64,000 nucleotides of DNA from Liolophura sinensis (GCF_032854445.1 NC_088305.1:18893717-18957716); one strand, 5' to 3'; numbered from the stretch's first letter, positions 1 through 10,734 are shown. Numbers and translations are program-made. The notes: generated from the sequence alone by a model not told the origin.

Positions 1-1549
1 ACGTATGACTTCGCCATAAACGTAGTAGCCATAAGTTACGTATACCATGCTTTAACAATTGTCCTCTCAAAATCATGAAAAAAACTAATTTAATGCATGA
101 CGTCCTATATCTTTCCTCACACAAAAGTATGTTTCCAAGTCGCTGTTCTATACAGGATGGCCATCTTATGAAGTTTATGTTTTACATATGCAGATAAACG
201 TTAACCGAAACGAAACTTTGACGGTGCGTATAAATACATACATGAATGTTTGAGTAAAAATATATTTCAGGTTAACGTTGATCGTCACAGGCCATGTCCT
301 TGTCGGTCAGTTCTCTGTACAATTATATTGGGAAGGTAAGCTTCGTGCCTACTAGTGTCTCCCATTATGGGAAGATACTGTTGAGATATAGCTGAAATTC
401 TGTTGAAAGAGACGCGTGACCAAAATCCGACAAACAGACTGTCCCATACTAACCGTGTGGTATAAAACGCATCACTGCAAATGGCTCAGTGGTAGATGGT
501 TTACATCAGCTCACATTCGATTCGTCAGGCACTTCGTCACGCGCCATTGTCACTCCTTCGCCATTGTCACCGGAAAGCGCAAGGAACACTTTCCGTTGAA
601 CTGGCTAATCGGTTTGCATAAATATCCTCTGTACGACAGGAAATGCTGAAAATGAGCCACTTGTTGATCTCATGGAATATTTTATCAGGAAATAACAACT
701 TGGCCTTTCGTCGTTTTTGGTATACATTATCAGTTAAAGAGGCAACTTACCAAAGACATCAGTACAAATCCAATCAAAATTTTACGGTTATTTTAGAATA
801 GCTCAAATAATTACCGTGTTACAGTTCAAACTTGGTAATCAAGTTCCTAAAGTTTTTAAAGCGCTTCTCATTATAAGTTTTTCAAACTTTAAAATCATTT
901 TAACGCTATAAATAGTACAGGTATACGAGTCTGATATTTATTAATAGGCAATAACTTTAACTATTCTTGCATGGTAAATGCAGAAACTTTGGTTTTATTG
1001 GCCAGTATGGATTGTTTTGACAAAAATCTCCGGTGTATAACCTCTTTAAGTTTATGTGATTTGGCCTACATGATGACAGCCGGACTGAAAATGTCTAGTT
1101 ATCACTCAAATCTTACAGCGTACGAGAGGAATACATTAGCGGATAGAGTAAGTATGTAGATAAAGCACACCTATACGGACAAACAAAATGTGGGTGAGAT
1201 CAATAAATAAATAAATAAATGGCACAAAACGGTAACATATTTTCCAAAATTTTTATCTTTCTATATATACTACATGAACAAAACAACAAACATAGATAAT
1301 TCATATTTCTTACATTATTTTGCTGAAAAGTTGTCTTTCATGGTTGGTTGTCCCTTTTGATCATCAACGTGCTCTATGCCATCATAAGAATTTCAGTGAA
1401 AATGTCATCATGTGGTGTGATTCTGGTTATCGTTGTCAAAAGCAGATCAAACACCTCGCCTGTTTTCTTGAACTGTCTCCACGTTAAACTCGTTAACAAC
1501 AATGATGACACCCAGAAGTAATGCTCAAGGTCGCTGTCTTTACCGGCCT
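1..1549. other. unassigned AT-rich DNA
   Basis: I see no supported gene here. The short open frames look like chance. There is a tRNA-like patch at 482-524 (separate entry) and a short AATA/TAAA run at about 1201-1220 of the sort left by SINE tails. Confidence 0.5.
480..535 (+). repeat. possible tRNA-like SINE head remnant
   Basis: TGGCTCAGTGGTAGA at 482-496 matches a tRNA A box, and CATTCGATTCG at 514-524 resembles a degenerate B box at plausible spacing. No cloverleaf or discriminator end is evident. I read it as an old SINE head and not a functional tRNA gene. Confidence 0.3.
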
Positions 1550-1852
1550 TCAAATTTCGTTAATGTTGCAGTCATATTTCACCTGCACTCCCGTACTTTT
1601 TCCGGAGGATGGAATTCTCGTCCTCAGCTGGATGGTTTACTTGGCACCCTCTCCCAAACACCTCTACATCCGGGCGTCGAGGAACTGCATCTCCAGCTGT
1701 CGTTTGGGGTTCTCCATGGGTGTGCCGGGAATAGACAATTCTGCACGGTACACACCTGTGAGGTCCGGGGCTATGCGGGGACCTTGGTAGCTGCCCTTGG
1801 ACACTGTGCACTGGTTTGATCTAATTCCTGCTTGTTTGCCTTTGGTGCTCTA
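1550..1852 (-). pseudogene. coding-like block with two internal stops, unrecognised
   Basis: This is a locally GC-rich stretch. On the minus strand one frame runs from a stop at 1850-1852 to a stop at 1550-1552 and is interrupted only by TAG (1664-1666) and TAA (1637-1639). The amino acids look protein-like, for example GVYRAELSIPGTPMENPKRQ in the first part and SSGKSTGVQVKYDCNINE near the end. The same frame also stays largely open upstream to about 2060. I do not recognise a family. It could be an old host-gene fragment, a transposon remnant or chance in GC-rich sequence. Two plus-strand frames are also open here (1502-1819 and 1521-1790), which weakens the case. No convincing splice sites were found. 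Confidence 0.22.
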
Positions 1853-2975
1853 GATACTCTGGGAATGCCGCTGGAAGCTTGGCCTGAGATACGGTAGTGA
1901 TGTTTCGTGAGGGTCATGACGCCTTTTTGACCACGGACTATTCACTCGAGGCATTGTGAAGAACAGTGGGCTTGAGTTTTCGTGTGTTCTTATTGGGCAA
2001 CACCGAACGGGTTCGCGAAACTGGAACTCGGGGAGAGACAGAGGACAAATAATCAGTCAGATTTACGTCATCTTACAAGTCATTCCCAGATATATCATCT
2101 TTAGTGGTAGTGTTCTCTTACGAGCTTGACATTCTTACGTTAACTTTAAGAGGATTTGGTGTGTTCACCGAGGTACAATTGTCTAGTCGTACACGATTCG
2201 GGCATTCCGACGAGGAAATGCTCGGTACCTCCAGCAGGCTGTCTTTCGGTCCTGACCAATGAAAAAAATTAAATACACACACCAGCAGACTGTCTTTCGG
2301 TCCTGAGGAACAGAGGTGTTTCTTCACCACCCAAGGCGCTCAGGATCCTTGTGAACAGAATCAGTTCTTTCTTATCGTTGATGGTTTGTTTCTTGACTTT
2401 TTATCTTCCACTAGGTTGTGACAAACATAATTTCTCGTCTTCTGGTGACAATTTCCTCAGCAATTGTGGCTACTTTTAACGTTTTGCATCCCATGTCACA
2501 TGTGATCAGTCGCCTCAGCGTTGCGCAGTACGTCAGTTGAAGCTAGAGAGAACTGCAGAAGTAATGACGATGTGTTTGTGACGTCACAGTCACGCCGCCT
2601 TATGTTGTGTATCACTGCTGGGCATAAAACACATTCCCACTCCAAAACTGATGTATGTTTGAGTACCTCCGCTAGGAGTTTCTCTTACGTGCAAGTTTAC
2701 TTGAAATTATAATAAATACACCGGAAAATTGTCTCCATAGACGTCTTTTCAGAGCCAAACTCTACATGATACCGACTGTGTGCGCGTAACGTTTGTTTCT
2801 AGGATTGTAATGTGTCCATCGCATGCTTAGCAACGTCACGGCGGCGACGTTCGGTAAACGTCGGTAATCATCGGCTGTGTATATATGAAGGAGATGTGTT
2901 ATCAGGTTAAGAACTCTTTAACCAAACAACATTAGGTAAAGTGTGTTAAGATTTAGTTCTATTTTATATACGGCT
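1853..2975. other. unassigned DNA with a short direct repeat
   Basis: No gene is supported. A direct repeat of about 25 bp, built around CTGTCTTTCGGTCCTGA, occurs at about 2231-2255 and 2282-2306 with one mismatch. A perfect TGACGTCA palindrome (CRE-like) lies at 2579-2586. Confidence 0.5.
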
Positions 2976-3054
2976 TATTTCCTCCCACCGTAATGCTGAC
3001 GTATAAGTGAAACATTATTGAGTGCGGCGTAAAACACCAATGAAATAAATTAAA
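2976..3054 (+). repeat. SINE 3' fragment
   Basis: This is the 3' end of the main tRNA-derived SINE: the TTTCCTCCCACCGTAATGCTG segment, then GTATAAGTGAAACATTATTGAG, GCGGCGTAAAACACCAAT and an AATAAATT tail. The 5' two thirds are absent. It abuts an inverted fragment of the same family at 3055. Confidence 0.75.
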
Positions 3055-3176
3055 TTTATTTCCAGCATTATGGTGGAAGGAAACCGGACAGAGCCCGGGG
3101 GGAAACCCACGACCATTCGCAGTTTGCTGTCAGGTCTTCCCACGTACGACCGGAGAGGAAGCCAGCCTATGATGAG
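3055..3176 (-). repeat. SINE internal fragment, inverted
   Basis: This is the minus-strand body of the same SINE, from CCAGCATTATGGTGG through the GAAACCCACGACCATTCGC region to the cytosine-rich GAGAGGAAGCCAGC stretch. The tail segment that normally precedes CCAGCATTATGG is missing. With the fragment at 2976-3054 it forms a tail-to-body inverted pair. Confidence 0.7.
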
Positions 3177-4458
3177 CGTAAGAGAGGTATAACCTCTCTT
3201 AAATCTGTAAGACTTTTTATGTCTAGTCATTCTTGTGTTATAGAAGAATTATATGACAAGTTTAAATTTCCATGGACATAATAAAGGTATCACAAGAAGC
3301 TTTGGTTTAAAATACATATAGACAGTTTTGCATATGTATATACACAGCCTATAAACAGCCTATTTTATACCGTGCGTTTTCATTACAGACATTAAAACAT
3401 TCTGTTTTCAATATTCACAATGTCCTTACAGACAAATCTCTCAACAAATCGACCACAACACACTGAAACCTTAACTGTGCTATATATTACCGCCAACGTG
3501 AATGCGTGTCCATTGTGGTTTGAAGTCTACTGTAGTTTTAAAGAGCTCAAGCCTAAATCAACTTATGATGAGCGTAATATATTATTAAAATTACTTTACT
3601 GGGTGGCAGCGACCACATCAAGATTAATGTCGATTTATCCTTGAATAAGGTGGGGTATAAAAATAAAAAATAAAAACAGGGGTTTGACAGAGACAGATTA
3701 ACACGTATCTCATTTACACGGTTATCAAAAGTTCCTAATACCCAATTTAATCCCACTTCTTGTGTGAGCGCATGTTATAGACGTCATTGTCGATAATGGT
3801 GTGGGAACTTTCCTAAACTGGGATTTGTCGCGATCTTTTTTATGTTTTCCAATACCTATTGAGAAACCCTAACCACTCACTCATTCACTCCAAATCTAGT
3901 TGAGACAAAGGGGATCGACTTAATCTGTCAACGGAAGAGCCTGAACTTTCTTTTGCTGACGACAGCTCATCTTGCCGACTCCAAATAGTAAACCAACGAG
4001 ATCTGAAAGTTTATTGACGCCACCGTTTTTGACAATGAAGCGAAGATAATTTGCTAACGGTAATGACACCTTCTTAAACGGGTTATCGGTTATTACTGCA
4101 ATGTCAGTTACGCAGTTTACCTCCGCGATGTGATTTCGTCAGCGTAGATAAGGATAGTGAGCGTCTTCTGTGGTAACAGCTGGCTTACTGTCTCTTCTGT
4201 GAATGCATGTATGTCTTGTAAGTAAGAACGATCAATATTTTGCCGCTTACATTTTGCATTGTAGAGGTTTTCAGCTCCAGTGGGTATAACCCACACGATG
4301 ATACTGTCGGTATAAATGACCAAGACAAAAATGTTGAAACAAGCGTGCAAACAATCAAATGTTATTGAGGACGTGGACTCCGGGAAAGCACAGTGAAACT
4401 TTCCATAGCAATAGATTTATATTAAGTCTTAATTTGATGTTTTTGCTTTCGAATGAGT
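3177..4458. other. unassigned DNA
   Basis: I see no supported gene, RNA or known repeat in this 1.3-kb stretch. The open frames at 3420-3644 and 4117-4350 are short, unrecognised and consistent with chance. Confidence 0.5.
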
Positions 4459-4676
4459 TTTTTTTATTTATTTATTTATTTATTTATTTATTTGATTGGT
4501 TTTTTTACGCCGTACTCAAGAATATTTCACTTATACAACGGCGGCCAGCATTATGGTGGGAGGAACCCGGGCAGAGCCCGGGGGAAACCCACGATCATCG
4601 GCAGGTTGCTGCAGACCTCCGACTTACGGCCGGATATGAAGCCAGCATGAGCTTGACTTGAACTCACAGCGACCGC
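4459..4676 (-). repeat. tRNA-derived SINE, nearly full body
   Basis: A TTTA-repeat tail is followed by GATTGGTTTTTTACGCCGTA, CTCAAGAATATTTCACTTAT, the CCAGCATTATGGTGGGAGGA body and the minus-strand B-box region ACTTGAACTCACAGCGACCG. The A-box end of the head is truncated. The open frames reading through the TTTA tail as IYLFIYLF are repeat artefacts. Confidence 0.85.
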
Positions 4677-4689
4677 ATAAATGTATACA

Positions 4690-5085
4690 TAGTAGCAACT
4701 TACACGTTCCTTAGCACAATGGCTTGAGCAGAATTAGGAGGGAAACGCAGTGATGTTAAATGTATTTTATTCGAAGTCACTGGTCTAGAATTACTCAAAA
4801 TGCTGTGCTGTCCTCATATTTAACATACAATCACATTAAACCAATGTAAAGGAACCAGGTCTCGGGAATCCAGGAGTAGGGACCAGGCCTCGGGGATGCT
4901 TAGTCCACCATCAGAGACCAGACCGATGCGATGCTTAGTCCACCATCAGGGACCAGATCTGGCGGATGCTTAGTCCAGCAGCAGGGACCAGATCTCGGGG
5001 ATGCTTAGTCCACCAGCAGGGATCAGGTCTGGGGATGCTTAGTCCACCAGCAGTATCCTGATTTATGCAGGAATACTAAATAATT
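4690..5085 (+). repeat. M element with internal 35-bp minisatellite
   Basis: A unique 5' part (about 4690-4860, containing GCAGAATTAGGAGGGAAACG and a segment ending in ACCAATGTAAAGG) leads into about five and a half imperfect 35-bp units at about 4855-5052. The typical unit core is GGACCAGGCCTCGGGGATGC followed by TTAGTCCACCAGCA. A 3' part, CCTGATTTATGCAGGAATAC, closes it. The same flanks and unit recur at 48840-49110 (one unit), inverted within 54590-55110 and 62630-63150, and inverted with many units at 63360 to the window end. This marks a dispersed element with an internal variable array. Confidence 0.7.
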
Positions 5086-5136
5086 AAAGACCTAGAGCAT
5101 AGAAAGTAAGCCTACCAAGCGCTTTGCTATGAAAGC

Positions 5137-5694
5137 GTGACTGAGATATATCTATATTATTGTATTCTATTTGGAGATTATCTATGGACTACGAGTTTGA
5201 AATGTGAACTGGATGTCATGCCTAGAATATCGACCGTCTTCCGCGTATCACTGAGTATTGATGAGACTGCTTCTCTCACAAATGTTACTACAGATCGGGT
5301 GGGCATAAAAAATGGGCCGTATTTTGACACTCAATATCTCCAAAATCCTCTTACGTCAGCTTCTAAAAATTTACTCATTCAAAAGCCTTATGTCCTAAGT
5401 ATACAGATCAAATTTCAATTTCATCCTTTAAGATGGCTGTTCATGGGACCAAAATCAAAAGTCAAAAACGCATGTTCCAGACATTTCGAAATGATGTTCT
5501 ATCTTGTTTTACTTAAAAAGGCGATCAGTTCTTTGTCTGCCGCAGAGAAAACCATCTTGATTCAGCAAAACTTGTGCTTATCTGGCAGAAGGGTTTCTTT
5601 GACACTAGAGCTAGACAATTTTTCCAGACGACACTTGATTGACGCGTGTCACACAGGTGCAGCACGCGCTCTACTCATGACATCTGACAGGTGA
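5137..5694 (+). CDS. unrecognised open frame (158 aa from first ATG)
   Basis: An open frame of 185 codons begins with GTG at 5137. The first ATG in frame is at 5218, giving 158 residues that start MPRISTVFRVSLSIDETASL. It is the longest non-repetitive, non-transposon open frame in the window. By a rough estimate, one this long would not be expected often by chance in AT-rich DNA of this size. I recognise no domain, signal peptide or membrane segment. Codon use is not obviously biased. The flanking sequence just downstream (about 5760-5830) has CATGACCTTGAAAATTGGTC, a phrase of the kind seen in molluscan dispersed repeats, so it may be repeat-derived. It could be a single-exon gene fragment, a repeat-borne frame or chance. 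Confidence 0.18.
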   Translation: MTEIYLYYCILFGDYLWTTSLKCELDVMPRISTVFRVSLSIDETASLTNVTTDRVGIKNGPYFDTQYLQNPLTSASKNLLIQKPYVLSIQIKFQFHPLRWLFMGPKSKVKNACSRHFEMMFYLVLLKKAISSLSAAEKTILIQQNLCLSGRRVSLTLELDNFSRRHLIDACHTGAARALLMTSDR

Positions 5695-6761
5695 TGCAAT
5701 GTGGGTCACTACAACGTGCGTTCTTGAGGCTATGTTTTCATTTTAACCCTGTGTACAGACTACTCAAGCCATGACCTTGAAAATTGGTCAGTATATTAAC
5801 AAAATCATGCGATATAAATGCCTAATGATTGAAGGGGTTTGAACAAAGGATAATGGAGCAATGCAGCATCAAAGTACTGTCCATTTTTTATGCCCACCAA
5901 ATATATGGTGATTATACATTTGGAAAGCTTCATTATAGTTTTCCAGTGGCATTGGACTTAACGCTGAGATTCCCTCAATCTGTTATCCCTTCTCGTAAAA
6001 TCCCGTGTCTCATGCGAGATTTCCCCAGAACTTGAATACCGCCTATCAGGAGACACATGCCAAGAGGCATTAAATTCCTTAGCGCTAATATTATCTGGAC
6101 TTTACAATAAATGGTGGCGTGTTAGAATCGTAGCAGAGCCCAGAAAAGCTATCGTCGTTGGCCTCCACATACTTGGCGCCATCGCCGGTGACAAATCAAT
6201 GCTTTTGTTCCATAAATCACAACCCAAACGATAGATACTGAGCTTAGGTGCATAGCCACTGTATGACAGCTGGAAATGTCATTTGATAAATGTGTCTGAA
6301 CATTTCCTGTCCATATTACTCTGGGATTTCTGTGATTGGAAAGCCAACTAATTTAAAAGGAAGCTTAATACGTATTTTAGAGATTAGGTGTTTGCAAAAT
6401 GAGATAAAAAAAACGCAGTTTATTAGCTGTGGATTTAAAGTAATGCGAACATCAGGTTTTGCAGTGTGATTATTCCTCCCGATTGTACCCGATACCTTAT
6501 GACCACTGCTTTTGTACCTTCACCATGGGAGACGGGTACTTTTAGAGAAGACGAGCGGCATAGAAACACCCATAAATTCTTCGGAATGAATGAAATTCGG
6601 CTAAACACCACGTTGGCAATATTTAGGCCATATCGTGGCGATCCTCAATTATATCGAAAAATACCCCTAAAATTACAGAGAAACCGGGAACCTTCATGTA
6701 TGGTAGCTTACTTGCCAGTTTGGCAAGGCACAACCACGTTGCATAAGATCTTTTTAAGCAT
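5695..6761. other. unassigned DNA
   Basis: No supported feature. The open frame at 6466-6828 runs into the TTTA tail of the following SINE and is not recognised. Confidence 0.5.
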
Positions 6762-7036
6762 TTTATTTATTTATTTATTTATTTATTTATTTGATTGGTG
6801 TTTTACGCCGTACTCAAGAATTATTTAACTTATACGACGGCGGCCAGCATTATGGTGGGAGGAAACCGGGCAGAAACCCACGACCATCCGCAGGTTGCTG
6901 GCAGACCTTCCCACGTACGGCCGGAGAGAAAGCCAGCATGAGCTGGACTCGAACTCACAGAGACCGCATTGGTGAGAGACTCCTGGGTCATTACGCTGTG
7001 CTAGCGCGCTAACCGACTGAGCCACGAAGGCCCCCA
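6762..7036 (-). repeat. full-length tRNA-derived SINE
   Basis: The complete order on the minus strand is: head with A-box region (GGCTCAGTCGGTTAGCGCGC, reading back from about 7027), B box GAGTTCGAGTCCAGCTCATG, body GGCCGTACGTGGGAAGGTCT, shared 3' end TATAAGTTAAATAATTCTTG and AATA-repeat tail. The head keeps both RNA polymerase III promoter boxes. A target duplication is not clear. Confidence 0.9.
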
Positions 7037-7237
7037 TAAACATTTGAGATTAGGGACATCCTTATTTGATAGAATACGTGCAGTATGTGATGATAACCAT
7101 GTTTTTATGTAAAAACAAACCATTGTTGAGAAACATTTATACATGACGTGTTCTGGAAGAGCTTTAATCAGACTCTAAAGAAACCTATATAATAAAAATT
7201 CGATAAGAATAGTATGGAACGCTTTTTTAATTTATAA

Positions 7238-7598
7238 CCGTCAGCGGGCCGTGATCTAGTGGTTGAAGATGCATGTTTTCTTTCTTTTTTTTCAATAGCG
7301 TAAATACGTGCTGTGCGTGTTCAATCCCGATCTTGGCCAGGGCATTTGTAGATTCCACGCAAGGCCAAGTTGACAAAAAGCGGATTACGACTCTGGCCGC
7401 GGTCCTGTATTTGTGGAAGACCACTTGTCTAATATACACTTCCACCAACAGCATCCATACCTGTACGTCACATGTGGGACAGTTTGTCAGAAACTTGCCA
7501 AAAATCAGATCCTCAATACGTAAACCTGATCGCTGCCACATAAGTGAAACATTCTTGATTACGGCATTAGACACAAATTTGATAATTAAATAAATCTT
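7238..7598 (+). repeat. second SINE family, different head, shared tail
   Basis: The head GCCGTGATCTAGTGGTTGAAG has an A-box-like TGATCTAGTGG, and GTTCAATCCC at about 7319 fits a B box. A T-rich stretch is inserted between the boxes. The body (TTGTCAGAAACTTGCCAAAA and neighbours) is unrelated to the main SINE, yet the 3' end CATAAGTGAAACATTCTTGA with TACGGCATTAGACACAAATT and an AAATAAAT tail is the shared module. Apparent long frames on both strands here (7227-7574 and 7273-7593) are shadows. Confidence 0.7.
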
Positions 7599-7992
7599 TT
7601 ATAACCTATTTACAGTTTATTTGCTTTGCATGATTCCAGAGAACAAAATTCTTAAGGAAACAACATTATCGTTACTCATGGTATTATTTGACATTAACAT
7701 TTCACTGTGTCAGTTGTTTTTTTTTTCGTTTCGCTACGTACAATACTACAACCAGTCTTCCAATAAAATCTCACAGCACATCTCCTCATCGCGCATGTTG
7801 CATGTTGTATTTAAATCGATGTTACATGATCATGTGACCTCTGCGGTGCATACTTAAGACATATACTCTGATTGGTCAGAAGCCGTCGTTTGTTCTGGCA
7901 TTTCATTGGTCAAAGCGTGTTACAGGTCTTTGAACTGAACTCGAATTACCCATTAAGGATGCAAAGACCAAGACTGAACGGATGATCTCTGC
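7599..7992. other. unassigned DNA with paired inverted CCAAT motifs
   Basis: Two ATTGGTCA motifs (inverted CCAAT boxes) lie about 36 bp apart near 7872 and 7906. This can be seen in promoters, but no initiator, downstream gene or CpG-rich context supports a promoter call. Confidence 0.3.
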
Positions 7993-8498
7993 TACTCTCA
8001 AAAAATAATCTGTTAAACTGAACAAGAAGTCTGTTGTCTTAGTAATCCTAGAATGTATTCTGTTATTGCGGCAGATTATTATTTTAAATATAGAACATAC
8101 ATATATTCTATAGTGGCTAAAGTTGGTTAGCGCGCTAGCGCAGCGTAATGACCCAGAAGCCTCTCACCAAAGCGGTTGCTGGGAGTTCAGGTCGAGCTCA
8201 TGCTGGCTTCCTCTCCGGCCGTACGTGGGAAGGTCTGTCAGTTGTGGATGGTCGTGGGTTTCCTCCGGGCTCTGTCCGGTTTCCTCCCACCATAATGCTG
8301 GTTGCCGTCGTATAAGTGAAATATTCTTGAGTACGGCGTAAAACACCAATCAAATAAATAAATAATAATAAATATATTGTATAAGACTAACAAGACACTA
8401 CTTTGAATAAGATACAATCCTATGTTATGTTAAAATGTGTTCTGGCATCACTCAGATAACAGGCCTTCTGTTAAAATAACAGATTATTTTTAGAGTGT
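7993..8498. mobile_element. MITE-like inverted-repeat element, split by a SINE
   Basis: The left end ACTCTCAAAAAATAATCTGT and the right end, read on the other strand as ACTCTAAAAATAATCTGTTA, are inverted repeats. Similarity extends inward: AGAAGTCTGTTGTCTTAGTA on the left matches AGAAGGCCTGTTATCTGAGT on the reversed right. Removing the SINE at 8112-8370 leaves about 250 bp with no coding capacity, typical of a miniature inverted-repeat transposable element. TA flanks both ends, compatible with a TA target duplication, but the exact boundary is uncertain. Confidence 0.6.
8112..8370 (+). repeat. full-length SINE nested in the MITE
   Basis: The head GTTGGTTAGCGCGCTAGCGC, B-box region GGTCGAGCTCATGCTGGCTT, body and shared 3' end GTGAAATATTCTTGAGTACG are present, with an AAATAAATAATAA tail. 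The flanks ATATATTCTATA (about 8100) and ATATATTGTATA (about 8371) form a plausible 12-bp target duplication with one mismatch. Confidence 0.85.
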
Positions 8499-9040
8499 AT
8501 AGTGAAAACGCATCTGTGACGCACCCTTTCAAAAAATCATTCTGGAGTATTTATTTTCTTTGATGTGGAGTAATTCTGTTAATTGGATTTAATCTAAATA
8601 TAAATATAATCTAAAGGCGATAGCCCACTTCAGCTGAAACGTGTGTGACGATGCAGCAGAATAAATTCACTTATTAAAGGAGGTTTATATTTTCAGATCT
8701 ATTAAACTCTCCTAAAAGCAGAAATATTTATGATCAAGTAATATCATCTGCACTTGGTTTGCTAAAGTCGATTTGATTTCCGTCTTTGGTAAACGTTGCG
8801 ATATCGGATGAGTCTAGCATCTTTCTTGTGGGTATGGATTACAGTGTGGCACAGAAAAATGTGTATAAAAGTTCCAGTGTCGGTCAGCAAGCCTTCACAT
8901 GACATTTTCTCTTGCAAAACTACTTTGTATTTCACATGTCAGACACAAATCCCTTGTAAAACAGGACTGTCGTCTTGAACAATCTGCATACATCAGAAGC
9001 CTCTGTCTTTACCATTGTAATGCCTACTGGCAATTTGTGA
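8499..9040. other. unassigned DNA
   Basis: No supported feature. The sequence is AT-rich with short open frames only. Confidence 0.5.
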
Positions 9041-9265
9041 TGTGGTGACACTCAATATCTTCATCACAACCACAGATGTACAGCCGGACAAAGGGTATTT
9101 GGCGAGGATCATGCGCAATTTGTAGGATTCCTGTCAGAATCTCACACCGAGGACTTTCTGTACACCGAGATCAGGAGTACCAAAGACCAACTTCAAATCG
9201 ATCGGAAGCTTGGCGTGCTAAAACAGATTTCTCGATCCAAGAAGACTCAAAGGGTGTTGGCATAA
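9041..9265 (+). pseudogene. coding-like exon or fragment, unrecognised
   Basis: One plus-strand frame is open from 9041 to a TAA at 9263-9265. It reads as a credible soluble-protein segment, including GQRVFGEDHAQFVGFLSESH and TKDQLQIDRKLGVLKQISRS, rich in charged residues unlike its surroundings. A second frame overlaps it at the 5' side and also looks protein-like (VVTLNIFITTTDVQPDKGYL, ending at a TAG near 9126). This would fit either a frameshifted pseudogene or an exon using the AG at about 9074-9075 as acceptor. The family is not recognised. A third frame with an ATG at 9076 is also open to 9345 but looks less natural. The block lies immediately 5' of the 9.3-19 kb duplicated unit and is not repeated in the second copy. 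Confidence 0.28.
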
Positions 9266-9499
9266 AGCTTGTCTCAGAACAGAGGATCTCGTGTTTCATC
9301 CTTACTTTACAGGTGTGTGAGGAATATACCTGTAAAATTCATTGATTTTAGGCGAAAGGAATTTTTTTCGTTGCAAGAAAAGCAGAATAATCATCTTTGT
9401 ACAAAAAAACTTCAGGGTGCCGTGAAAATTGCACAAGCGAATAGATTCACTTGCACTTTCCTGACCTCTGAAGTTTGCTTTAAGAAAAGTTTATCTGCC

Positions 9500-9610
9500 T
9501 AAAAGTTCGTTTTCAACTACTGCGCGCATTTTGTTTCAATAATTTGTGGCCACCTGCTGTAAAATATAAAATGTAACATCATAGTGCTTTAAAAACTGGA
9601 GAAAGGAATA
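9500..9610 (+). repeat. duplicated block a
   Basis: GTTTTCAACTACTGCGCGCA onward, including CTGCTGTAAAATATAAAATG and AACTGGAGAAAGGAATAA, aligns with 19270-19395. It is noncoding. Confidence 0.6.
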
Positions 9611-9615
9611 ATTAA

Positions 9616-10734
9616 AATCTACTGTTCTAAACATGTTTGGCCGAATTGACAAAGGTGTGTTAACACTAAAATGTGTGTAAAAGTACTAACGCCTAGTATC
9701 TACACCTACTTAAACTTAGTCAGAGATTTATAAAATATGAGAAATTCCACGACAAAACACACACGTCAAAATAACAAAAGACAGTTTAATCCTGGATAAG
9801 GGGTATTGTCATCTGTCCATCTGAGCACTTTATCGCTGTCAGTGTCGTGCAGAACTGTGTTGACATGGATGCTGTGACAGTTTTGGAGAGGCCGATGAAG
9901 AGGAACAGATACGCCTTGTTCTTGGAGAGGGCTAACAGATTTTTCAGAACAGAATAAATTCCCAGGAGAAATATGTCACGCCACCTGTTTCCCTCTGTCA
10001 GTTGAAGTGTCAGATCTCTAATCTTCAACAACACTAATGGTTCTTAATAGCATCAGTAAGACATGTTCGCAGCTCCTAGGAAAATATTTCTCACTGTTCA
10101 CTCTCACTGTTCCCTGACGTTTTGGATTAACTTCAGTTTCATCATTCATTCATGGCCTATTATTCATAGTATGACCACATGTAGTCCATGTAAAGCTACA
10201 GTCTTGCGATCTGATATTGACCAAAGATTCTATTGCACACCGTGGTACCTGATTTTCCATTTTACTCAATAGTAAATCACGTTAAAAAGCAAGATTTCGC
10301 TTCACATGAATTGCCAACCAAATTTTTCAAATATAAAACTGTTGTTGCTGCATACCAGGCTATTTCTCGCTACGCTGTTAGTCTGTTTGTATTATAATTA
10401 CTAAATTATAAACCCGCTTAAATCATCCGAGCTCCTGATTAACGGCTTAGACAGCCTTTTACCTGTCCGCAGACTATAATGTTGTAGATCCAATGCATGT
10501 AAAGAAATAAACCCGTTTTATCTGTACACACCTCAAAACGCCTTTATGAAGTCGGTCCATTTTCTTGTCTTGGGTCTGTGTTTTCTATGTTGTCTCCTGT
10601 AGACAAGGTGCTAAACGATTATCAGCTGTCACAACAATTATAACAAAAAGGCGGGAATGTGTAGGTAGGTAGGTAGGTACCCATTTCAACATGTCGTCTC
10701 CATCGATGTACTGTGGATTGTAATCGACACCATC
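9616..10734. other. unassigned DNA inside duplicated unit 1
   Basis: No supported gene. A minus-strand open frame at 9786-10034 (82 codons) and a plus-strand one at 10063-10272 are unrecognised and short. A small GTAG microsatellite lies at about 10662-10678. Confidence 0.45.

Noticed and set aside
6762-7036. tRNA gene in the SINE head
   Set aside because: A and B boxes are present, but the head lacks a foldable acceptor stem and is fused to the SINE body. The same applies to the other SINE heads.
7860-7930. Promoter with paired CCAAT boxes
   Set aside because: No associated gene, initiator or CpG island. The motif pair alone is weak evidence.
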